A DNA stretch of 12,453 bases from CAZHJA01 sp964532865 (GTDB lineage Bacteria > Patescibacteriota > Microgenomatia > UBA1406 > GWC2-37-13), in the NCBI GenBank assembly GCA_964532865.1, contig CAZHJA010000026.1, positions 1 to 12,453 of the forward strand, in the 5' to 3' direction. The notes under the pieces are model-generated. The model was given only the letters and a program-made list of their open reading frames with translations. It made no database searches and had not been told where the DNA came from. Shown here piece by piece: positions 7,401-12,453 of the stretch. The stretch's first letter is position 1. Each line of letters starts with the position of its first letter. The translations under genes and the position numbers were made by a program.

Positions 7401-8204
7401 GGAGGCATTGTTATTTCAGATGTTACTCAAGGACTTCCTAGAGTTGAAGAATTATTTGAAACAAGAAAGCCTAAAATAGTTTCTCCAATATCTGAAATTG
7501 ATGGAAAAGTTTCTATTCAAGAAGATACTGAAAAAGAAGTATATGATATTACCATAACATCTGTAAATAAAAAGCCAGTACAGGAATTACAGTTTCTTAT
7601 TCCAACATCACAAAAATTAAAAGTAAAAGATGGAGAACTTATTGTTAGTGGAACTGCCCTATCTGAAGGACATTTGAATGTTCAAGATATCTTATCAATA
7701 AAAGGGCTTAAAATTGCACAGCTTTATCTATTAGAAGAAGTTCAAGAGGTATATGAATCACAAGGAATAACTATTCATGATAAACATTTTGAAGTAATTA
7801 TTAGAAAAATGAGCGATAAGGTGATTATTGAAGATGAAGGAGATACTGCTTTTATTAAACAAGAAATTGTATCAAAAACTAGATTTTCAGAGGAAAATAA
7901 AAAAGCCTTAGCAAAAGGAGGAAAACCAGCAGTTGGAAAAATCTCAATTCTTGGAATCACACGTTCAGCCATTTATACTGATTCATGGCTTTCTTCATCT
8001 TCTTTTGAACAAACAACAAATGTTTTGGCTAGTGCAGCAATAAAAGGACAGGTAGATTACTTGTTGGGATTAAAAGAAAATGTTATAATTGGCAGACGAA
8101 TTCCAGTAACAAAGGAGCTCATGGATCAATATTATGGTAAGTTTTTAAATCAATATGCCGACAATCAATCAACTGATAAAAAAGAAGAGGAAAAAAAGGG
8201 ATAG
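4410..8204 (+). CDS. rpoC: DNA-directed RNA polymerase subunit beta'
   Basis: This is the beta' subunit, 1264 residues, carrying the catalytic magnesium site. Zinc site 1 has Cys63, Cys65, Cys78 and Cys81. A highly charged helical stretch at about 141-228 is an insert relative to Bacillus beta'. The rudder and lid region (about 317-440) leads to the catalytic NADFDGD at 546-552, followed by Ala553 instead of the usual Gln. Zinc site 2 has Cys878, Cys948, Cys955 and Cys958. The bridge-helix region is about 830-868 (ARKGLTDSALKTADAGYLTRR). The trigger loop begins at QSIGEPGTQLTMR (981-993) with His997, and no SI3-type insert interrupts it. The last 16 residues, rich in Lys and Glu, are encoded in DNA shared with the start of rpsL, which overlaps by 50 bases. 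No Shine-Dalgarno sequence precedes the ATG, so coupling to rpoB translation is likely. Confidence 0.98.
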   Translation: MDSSNDYLDFSGLRISLASPENMLEWSHGEVTKPETINYRTFRTEKDGLFDERIFGPTKDYECYCGKYKRMRYKGIVCDRCGVEITTSAVRRERMGHIKLASPIAHIWYFKGPSSVLSIVLEIPPQALERIIYYALYLVKEVNKDKQKDTISVIEDSKKQELKTLEDDFIKQKKLIEEDYKKQKKQLAKKIAGREQREITKQEIDFKEREQLKKITDKHLEQKNKKIAFFDRLIKIIKSIKPFDTLEEDDYLYLKEKNIDSYVIVGMGSEAIYEILSGFDIQKEYTKCLKEINEIKGEKRNKLLKKARILESFIKAKISPKWIILTILPVIPPDLRPVVQLPGGKFATSDLNDFYRRVINRNNRLKQLIDLGAPEIILKNEKRMLQESVDALIDLQKAKGRSRNRRASTKIQKSLSDILRGKQGRFRQNLLGKRVDYSGRTTIIDGPELKINQCGIPKEMALELFKPFLLHEIIIRGLAPNIKSAKNFLEKKEPVIYDILEQITKKHPVLLNRAPTLHKLSILAFYPVLTDTYAIKLHPAVCAGYNADFDGDAMGVFLPLSKTAIKEVEERMMPYDNLLKPSDGTPIVLPNKEMALGCYYITTFNTKYNQLKDQDLKLFASENNAVNAYLFNKITLRQPIWVKIENKVLKTSAGRIFFNQSLHKELRFINNEIKQEDLKSLIVKAIKLYENKKVGELIDNIKEVGFWGATISGGLSLSIPDCKIIDEKEKIVKQTENKVKTIVKNYEQGLLSLEEKKRYSNNLWIETTEKLANMTWNALDEENPIKLAIKSGGPRASREQLKQLSAIKGLVVDPLGKIIEVPTKSNYREGLSIFEYVINARAARKGLTDSALKTADAGYLTRRLVDVSHDMIIKDEDCNTQEGLTISALGTRKDKFIERIKGRCILKDIYNKNKKIIMKKGELITEENLPILIKAEVKKVVVRSPLLCKLKHGICQKCYGLDLSTNKPVEIGVPVGVIAAQSIGEPGTQLTMRVRHFGGIVISDVTQGLPRVEELFETRKPKIVSPISEIDGKVSIQEDTEKEVYDITITSVNKKPVQELQFLIPTSQKLKVKDGELIVSGTALSEGHLNVQDILSIKGLKIAQLYLLEEVQEVYESQGITIHDKHFEVIIRKMSDKVIIEDEGDTAFIKQEIVSKTRFSEENKKALAKGGKPAVGKISILGITRSAIYTDSWLSSSSFEQTTNVLASAAIKGQVDYLLGLKENVIIGRRIPVTKELMDQYYGKFLNQYADNQSTDKKEEEKKG

Positions 8205-8577
8205 AAAATCAAGGGCAGCAGCATTAAAGGTTAATTTTAACGCTTTAAAAAGAAAGTACGTCACATTTAATACTCCTTTTAAGCGAGGTGTTTGTACTAT
8301 AGTACGAACAATGACACCAAAAAAACCAAACTCAGCTTTAAGAAAGGTTGCCAGAGTAAGATTGTCAAATAAAATGGAGGTAACAGCATACATACAAGGA
8401 ATTGGACACAATCTTGCAGAACATTCAATAGTACTAGTAAGAGGAGGAAGAGTAAAGGATTTACCTGGTGTTAAATATCATATTATAAGGGGAAAACTTG
8501 ATACAAGTGGAGTTGAAAATAGGATTACTTCACGATCAAAATATGGAACAAAAAAAGCTAAGAAAAAAGCAAGTTAA
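8155..8577 (+). CDS. rpsL: 30S ribosomal protein S12
   Basis: S12 sits at the decoding centre of the 30S subunit and monitors codon-anticodon pairing. The 140-residue protein begins with the canonical MPTINQLI and is very basic. It contains TPKKPNSALRK (54-64), EVTAYI (75-80), GIGHNL (82-87), RGGRVKDLPGVKYH (96-109) and the C-terminal RSKYGTKK. Lys56/Lys57 and Lys101/Asp102 correspond to the E. coli positions around K42/K43 and K87/D88, and all are of the normal streptomycin-sensitive type. About 13 extra residues at 25-42, relative to E. coli, match the longer S12 form found in Bacillus and other Firmicutes, so they are not anomalous. Gln81 replaces the usual Pro in the AYIPGIGHN segment. 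The ATG lies inside rpoC (50-base overlap); the conserved N-terminus fixes this start. Confidence 0.98.
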   Translation: MPTINQLIKKKRKKRDRKSRAAALKVNFNALKRKYVTFNTPFKRGVCTIVRTMTPKKPNSALRKVARVRLSNKMEVTAYIQGIGHNLAEHSIVLVRGGRVKDLPGVKYHIIRGKLDTSGVENRITSRSKYGTKKAKKKAS

Positions 8578-8595
8578 ATTTAATTTAAAGCATAC

Positions 8596-9069
8596 ATGCC
8601 AAGACGTAAATACAAAAAAATAGAAAAAAAACCAGATTCATTGTATAACAGCCTTGAGGTATCAAAGCTTATTAATTATGTAATGAAAGATGGGAAAAAA
8701 ACAGTTGCTGAAAAAATTGTATATCAGGTATTTGATGAACTAAAAAAACAAAACAAAGATCCAGAAATGGTTCTACATCAGGCAATACAAAATGTTGCTC
8801 CATTGCATGAAGTAAAACCAAGAAGGCTTGGAGGAGCTTCATATTTAGTTCCTATTGAAGTAAGAAAAGAAAGAAGATTATTTTTGGCATTAAATTGGAT
8901 TATTAATGCTGCAGCAGCAAGATCAAATAAAGAATATAAAACTTTTTACAAAAAATTATATACAGAACTTTTAGACGCATCTACAAATCAAGGTGCAGCT
9001 TTTAATAAAAAATTGCAAACAGAAAAGTTAGCTGCGGCAAATAAAGCTTTTGCTCACCTTAAATGGTAA
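8596..9069 (+). CDS. rpsG: 30S ribosomal protein S7
   Basis: S7 is a primary 16S rRNA-binding protein that organises the 30S head and contacts tRNA at the E site. The 157-residue length is the family norm. Seen are the N-terminal MPRRK, the MKDGKKTVAEKIVY segment (30-43), the NVAPLHEVKPRRLGGASYLVP beta-hairpin region (66-86), EVRKERR (88-94), and the C-terminal ANKAFAHLKW, all diagnostic. It follows rpsL after an 18-base AT-rich gap and precedes fusA, which is the classical str-operon order. In E. coli S7 represses its own operon by binding the rpsL-rpsG intergenic RNA; the gap here is too short for a comparable structure, so that control is probably absent. No Shine-Dalgarno sequence is seen. 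Confidence 0.97.
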   Translation: MPRRKYKKIEKKPDSLYNSLEVSKLINYVMKDGKKTVAEKIVYQVFDELKKQNKDPEMVLHQAIQNVAPLHEVKPRRLGGASYLVPIEVRKERRLFLALNWIINAAAARSNKEYKTFYKKLYTELLDASTNQGAAFNKKLQTEKLAAANKAFAHLKW

Positions 9070-9079
9070 TATTATAGAT

Positions 9080-11176
9080 ATGGCTCAACACAATATAATC
9101 ACCAGAGATCGTAATGTTCCATTAGATAAAATCAGAAATGTTGGAATTATTGCACATATTGATTCTGGGAAAACTACAACAACAGAACGTATTCTTTTTT
9201 ATACTGATCGTACTTATAAAATAGGAGATATTGACGAAGGAAGCACTCAAATGGATTGGATGGATCAAGAAAAAGAAAGAGGGATTACTATTGTTTCAGC
9301 AGCTACTACTACTTTTTGGAAAGACACGCGCATAAATATAATTGATACTCCAGGACACGTAGACTTTACTGCTGAAGTTGAAAGATCTCTGCGCGTCCTT
9401 GATGGAGGGGTTGTTGTATTTGATGCAGAAGAAGGAGTTCAAAGCCAATCTGAAACAGTATGGAGACAAGCAGATAAATACAAAGTTCCAAGAATATGTT
9501 TTATTAATAAAATGGATAAGTTAGGCGCAGATTTTGATGAAACTGTAAAAGAAATTCAAGAACGTTTAGGAGCAAATCCTGCTGTTATGGTATGTCCTAT
9601 TGGTAAAGAAGATAGTTTCAAAGGAATTATTGATTTACTTTCACAAAAGGCTCTTATTTGGGATAAAGACGAAAAAGGAACAGAATATACAATAACAGAT
9701 AATATTCCAGAAGATTTAAAAGAAAAAGTGAACAGTGCAAGAGCAAGGTTAATAGAACAAATTGCTGAAAGCGATGATAAGTTATTAAATAAATATTTAA
9801 ATGGAGAAGAAATTAGTGTACAAGAATTAAAAAAAACCTTAAGAAAAGCAGTTACATCATATAAATTAATTCCAATTTATTGCGGAACATCTTTAAGAAA
9901 TAAAGGAGTACAGCCTATTTTAGATGCTATTGTCGATTATCTTCCCTCCCCTCTTGATTTAAAAGAAATTAAAGGAGTAAATCCTGATACAAATGAACCA
10001 GAAACAAGGTTATTAAACTCTGAAGAGAAATTCTCTGCATTAGCATTTAAAACCCCGCTTGACCCTCATGTAGGAAAACTTACTTATATACGAATATATT
10101 CAGGAGTACTGAAATCAGGCTCTTATGTATACAATGTCAATCAAAAAAAACAAGAAAGAGTCAGTCGCGTCCTTTTAATGCATGCAAATCAAAGAGAAGA
10201 AATTGATAAGGCATATGCAGGAGAAATTGTTGCATTAGTAGGTCCCAAAAATACTAAAACAGGAAATACACTAGCAGATGAAGAACGTCCAATTATTTAT
10301 GAACAGATTACTTTTCCTGAGCCAGTAATATCTCTTGCAATTGAACCAAAAACAAAAGCAGATCAAGAAAAGCTTTCATATGTTCTTCAAAGACTTTCTG
10401 ATGAAGATCCTACATTTAGAGTAAAAATAGACCATGAAACAGGACAAACAATTATGTCAGGAATGGGAGAACTTCATCTTGAAATTCTTGTTGAAAGAAT
10501 GAGACGTGAAATGGGAATGAGTGCAAATGTAGGAAAACCTCAGGTTGCATACAAAGAAACAATTAAGCGCTCTGCTAAAGGAGAAGGAAAATATATAAAG
10601 CAAACTGGAGGACATGGACAATACGGACACTGTCTTATTAAAGTTGAACCATTAGGAAGAAATGAAGGATTTAAATTTATAAATAAAATTAAAGGAGGGT
10701 CTATTCCTTCAGAATTTATTCCTTCTGTTGAAAAAGGTGTAATTGAAGCTTTAGAAAAAGGTATTCTTCTTGGATATCCTTTGGTTGACTTACAAGTTAC
10801 ATTGTATGATGGTACTTATCATGATATTGATTCATCAGATATTGCTTTTAAAATTGCAGGATCTATGGCAATCCAGCAAGCTGCAAAATCAGCAGGACTA
10901 GTTCTGCTTGAACCTATTATGATGCTTGAAGTTACAGTTCCTGAAAACTACATGGGTGTTGCAATTGGAGACATATCAAGCAAGCGTGGAAAAATAATTG
11001 GAACTGAAAAAAGAAGTAGAGCAGTTATAATTAAAAGCTATATTCCGCTATCTGAGCTTTCTGGATACGCAACAATTATAAGGTCGTTAACTGAAGGAAG
11101 AGGTGTCTTTTATATGGAGCCTTCACACTACGAAGAAGTACCTCAAAATATTGTAAAAACAATGATAGATAAATAA
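9080..11176 (+). CDS. fusA: Translation elongation factor G
   Basis: EF-G is the GTPase that drives translocation and, with recycling factor, ribosome recycling. From the ATG at 9080 it is 698 residues, close to the E. coli length. G-domain motifs are AHIDSGKT (25-32; Ser replaces the usual Ala), RGIT (67-70), DTPGHVDFT (89-97), NKMD (143-146) and a G5 segment CGTSLRNKG (268-276; the family usually has GSA). Later landmarks are GMGELHLEI (461-469), the domain IV motif GGHGQYGHC (510-518) and YHDIDSSDIAF (580-590). The frame also has an ATG at 9050 inside rpsG. I prefer 9080 because the ten extra residues do not match the family and 9080 leaves a clean 10-base gap. tuf, often next in this operon, is absent. 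Confidence 0.97.
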   Translation: MAQHNIITRDRNVPLDKIRNVGIIAHIDSGKTTTTERILFYTDRTYKIGDIDEGSTQMDWMDQEKERGITIVSAATTTFWKDTRINIIDTPGHVDFTAEVERSLRVLDGGVVVFDAEEGVQSQSETVWRQADKYKVPRICFINKMDKLGADFDETVKEIQERLGANPAVMVCPIGKEDSFKGIIDLLSQKALIWDKDEKGTEYTITDNIPEDLKEKVNSARARLIEQIAESDDKLLNKYLNGEEISVQELKKTLRKAVTSYKLIPIYCGTSLRNKGVQPILDAIVDYLPSPLDLKEIKGVNPDTNEPETRLLNSEEKFSALAFKTPLDPHVGKLTYIRIYSGVLKSGSYVYNVNQKKQERVSRVLLMHANQREEIDKAYAGEIVALVGPKNTKTGNTLADEERPIIYEQITFPEPVISLAIEPKTKADQEKLSYVLQRLSDEDPTFRVKIDHETGQTIMSGMGELHLEILVERMRREMGMSANVGKPQVAYKETIKRSAKGEGKYIKQTGGHGQYGHCLIKVEPLGRNEGFKFINKIKGGSIPSEFIPSVEKGVIEALEKGILLGYPLVDLQVTLYDGTYHDIDSSDIAFKIAGSMAIQQAAKSAGLVLLEPIMMLEVTVPENYMGVAIGDISSKRGKIIGTEKRSRAVIIKSYIPLSELSGYATIIRSLTEGRGVFYMEPSHYEEVPQNIVKTMIDK

Positions 11177-11247
11177 TCTTTATTTATTATCAAAAGTCAT
11201 AATTTCTGGCAAATTTTCTGCTTTAGCAAACCTTGTTGTCAATAAAC

Positions 11248-11253
11248 TATAAT
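11248..11253 (+). promoter_or_regulatory. Perfect -10 box upstream of the hydrolase gene
   Basis: TATAAT occurs in the 102-base gap after fusA. Transcription from it would begin near 11260. At the proper distance upstream (11225-11230) there is only AGCAAA, a poor -35, and the TTGTCA at 11236-11241 is too close to serve. Such boxes arise by chance in AT-rich DNA, so confidence is low. It fits a separate transcript for the hydrolase, although no terminator is visible after fusA and readthrough is equally possible. Confidence 0.3.
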
Positions 11254-11261
11254 CTACAAAA

Positions 11262-11279
11262 ATGGTAAACTTTATTTAA
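11262..11279 (+). other. Five-codon mini-ORF overlapping the hydrolase start
   Basis: ATG-GTA-AAC-TTT-ATT-TAA encodes Met-Val-Asn-Phe-Ile. Its stop shares one base with the next ATG (TAATG at 11277-11281). It begins about nine bases beyond the TATAAT at 11248-11253, so it would be the first start codon on such an mRNA. A short leader frame joined by TAATG could feed ribosomes to the hydrolase start, which has no Shine-Dalgarno sequence. Chance occurrence is also plausible for so short a frame. Confidence 0.25.
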
Positions 11280-12211
11280 TGATAAAAAGATATATTAAAA
11301 AAAAGCTTATTAATGTAAATCATCTTAATTTAATAATGGCAGAATTAGTAATCCTTCTTGTTCTTGTTTTAACTACTCTTGTAGCAAATTCATATTTTAA
11401 TAAAAAACAAAATTTATTAGCAGATAAACAAGAAGGGAGTGTCTTGGGAACTGTAAGCACTGAAGTTTCTCCTACTATTGTAATAATTCCTACTTTAACA
11501 CCAACTTTTACACCTACCCCAACAATAACTCCAACCCCAACTATAACACTAACCCCTACCCCAACTCCAAAAAAACAAGAATATACAATTGCAATTATTG
11601 GAGACTCAATTGTTGATACTATGGGAGAAAATCTTGAATTCTTACAAAAAAGCTTAAATAAAAAATATCCAAAGACTACATTTAAGCTTTATAATTATGG
11701 AATTGGCTCACAAAATATTGAAGATGGACTAAACAGACTAAATGAAGAGTTTTCATATAAAACTAGAAATTACCCTTCAATTCCTTATCTTAATCCAGAT
11801 ATTTTAATTATTGCCTCATTTGCATATAATCCATTTTCTCCTCATAATCCAAAAAAACATGAAAAGCTATTAACTTCGCTTGTTCAAAAAGCAAAAAACT
11901 CATCAGATGAAATATATATGTTGGCAGAAATTGCTCCAATAAAAAGAGATTTTGGAAAAGGACCAAAAGGCGTTAACTGGAAAGATGATGAAGCTTATGA
12001 ACATGCAACAAATATTATTGAACAATTAGAAAATATAGTTTCTGTTTCTGAAAAATTAAAAGTTCCATTGATTAATGCTTTTGAACCATCTCAATTTAAT
12101 TGGGAAAAGGAAGGGAAAAAATATTTAATAACTTCAAATGATGGGATTCATCCTTCAAGAAAAGGTCATGAATTTATGGCAGATATTATTGCACGTGAGC
12201 TAAAATTATAA
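11279..12211 (+). CDS. Membrane-anchored SGNH/GDSL-type hydrolase with a Thr-Pro linker
   Basis: This 310-residue protein has a Lys-rich N-terminus (1-10) and one membrane helix at about 18-38. A short spacer follows, then a Thr-Pro repeat linker (about 65-97) and a globular domain (about 101-310). The domain shows the SGNH blocks: G-D-S with nucleophile Ser110, Gly141/Gly143 in NYGIGSQN, a block III candidate Asn184 in SFAYNP, and D-x-x-H with Asp288 and His291 near the C-terminus. Family members are esterases, lipases or carbohydrate O-acyl(acetyl)transferases/deacylases; the substrate cannot be read from the sequence. Topology suggests the catalytic domain lies outside the membrane, held off by the linker. 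An alternative start is Met20 (11336), which would drop the basic N-terminus; 11279 keeps a positive-inside flank. It follows fusA by 102 bases but has no functional tie to it. Confidence 0.8.
   Translation: MIKRYIKKKLINVNHLNLIMAELVILLVLVLTTLVANSYFNKKQNLLADKQEGSVLGTVSTEVSPTIVIIPTLTPTFTPTPTITPTPTITLTPTPTPKKQEYTIAIIGDSIVDTMGENLEFLQKSLNKKYPKTTFKLYNYGIGSQNIEDGLNRLNEEFSYKTRNYPSIPYLNPDILIIASFAYNPFSPHNPKKHEKLLTSLVQKAKNSSDEIYMLAEIAPIKRDFGKGPKGVNWKDDEAYEHATNIIEQLENIVSVSEKLKVPLINAFEPSQFNWEKEGKKYLITSNDGIHPSRKGHEFMADIIARELKL
11489..11569 (+). repeat. C-rich Thr-Pro codon repeat
   Basis: A run of degenerate units of the form ACnCCn and ATAACn encodes alternating Thr and Pro with some Ile, Phe and Leu. 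It stands out as a C-rich patch on the plus strand in otherwise AT-rich DNA. It encodes the extended linker between the membrane anchor and the catalytic domain of the SGNH hydrolase. Such tracts can change length by slippage in multiples of the repeat unit. Confidence 0.7.
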
Positions 12212-12236
12212 TTAATTCTTGCAAAAAGTACTTAAA

Positions 12237-12449
12237 TCAAACAACTTCAGCTATTTCATCTTTTAACTTATCTATACTTGTAATCACAATGTTTCTTGCT
12301 TTGTAAAAAATAATGCCATTTTTCCTAAGTTTATCCATTTGTAGGGTTGTTGTTTCTCTTGCAATTCCAGTTAAACTACCAATCATTCTATGAGATGTTT
12401 GGGGTGTACCCCGTATACTAAGAACATATTCTACGAGAATAATTAAAAG
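12237..12449 (-). pseudogene. C-terminal winged-helix fragment of a Crp/Fnr-family regulator
   Basis: Seventy residues are open on the minus strand, ending with TGA at 12237-12239. Residues 19-45 read as a Crp-type helix-turn-helix: SHRMIGSLTGIARETT followed by LQMDKLRKNGII. The G-x-x-R-E-T core of the recognition helix and the following K-L-x-K-x-G-I-I are typical of the family, and a basic wing (FYKARNIVI) comes next. Upstream, LLIILVEYVLSIRGTP resembles the end of the dimerisation helix and the hinge. An in-frame TAA lies at 12450-12452, at the window edge, and the only ATG inside (12386) would cut into the helix-turn-helix. The cyclic-nucleotide-like sensor domain is therefore absent from this frame: a decayed gene, a frameshift, or a sequence-end error. 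It is convergent with the hydrolase gene, 25 bases away. Confidence 0.6.
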
Positions 12450-12453
12450 TTAA

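Noticed and set aside
8112..8123. AAAGGAGCTCATG, the best Shine-Dalgarno-plus-ATG match in the window
   Set aside because: The ATG is in frame near the end of rpoC and would yield only the last few residues of beta', so it is coincidental coding sequence.
8227..8280. Extra residues in S12 as a novel insertion
   Set aside because: S12 of Bacillus and other Firmicutes has an insert of the same length at this place; only E. coli-type S12 lacks it.
8169..8411. 80-residue minus-strand open frame opposite rpsL
   Set aside because: It is antisense to conserved S12 sequence, and its Leu/Phe-rich content mirrors the Lys-rich sense strand.
9050..9079. Upstream ATG extending fusA by ten residues into rpsG
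   Set aside because: The extra residues do not match EF-G N-termini, and the ATG at 9080 gives the normal family length with a short intergenic gap.
11168..11191. AT-only inverted repeat after the fusA stop
   Set aside because: ATAAATA/TATTTAT can pair but has no GC content and no following T-run, so it is too weak to call a terminator.
12401..12412. GGGGTGTACCCC short inverted repeat
   Set aside because: It falls inside the Crp/Fnr fragment, where it encodes Arg-Gly-Thr-Pro, has only a two-base loop and no T-run, and needs no regulatory explanation.

Overview
The window is very AT-rich (GC about 30% by eye) and almost fully coding. It is dominated by an uninterrupted plus-strand transcription/translation block: rpoB, rpoC, rpsL, rpsG, fusA. 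Several traits suggest a Patescibacteria (Candidate Phyla Radiation) genome, possibly Microgenomates-like: a short RNA polymerase beta subunit, no recognisable Shine-Dalgarno sequence before any gene, tight or overlapping junctions, small helical or single-helix hypothetical proteins, and a surface protein with a Thr-Pro repeat linker. This is inference; no 16S rRNA gene is present. TGA is not needed as a sense codon in any gene here, so the standard code fits.

Layout. 14-391 (minus) is a small helical protein of unknown function. Divergent from it, 465-1074 (plus) holds two overlapping small genes for one-helix membrane proteins, resembling the DUF948/YtxG and YtxH families. 1075-1193 is a 119-base leader with a promoter, a GC stem followed by a T-run, and an AT-rich start region. 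1194-11176 is rpoB-rpoC-rpsL-rpsG-fusA. Junctions are 3 bases (rpoB/rpoC), a 50-base overlap (rpoC/rpsL), 18 bases (rpsL/rpsG) and 10 bases (rpsG/fusA). The usual rplJ-rplL genes are missing upstream of rpoB and tuf is missing after fusA. 11279-12211 is a membrane-anchored SGNH/GDSL-type hydrolase. 12237-12449 (minus) is the C-terminal helix-turn-helix end of a Crp/Fnr-type regulator, with an in-frame stop at the window edge.

Function. The central operon joins transcription (RNA polymerase beta and beta') to translation (S12 and S7 of the 30S subunit, and EF-G), so core expression machinery is probably made from one transcript. The flanking genes concern the cell envelope and regulation and have no evident link to it.

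I found no mobile element, CRISPR array, tRNA or rRNA, and no clear undescribed multi-gene system. The points most worth checking are the rpoB leader hairpin, unusual residues in otherwise conserved parts of both large RNA polymerase subunits, a long coiled-coil insert in beta' like that of actinobacteria, start sites that may give leaderless mRNAs, a five-codon open frame joined to the hydrolase gene by a TAATG overlap, and the broken Crp/Fnr fragment.
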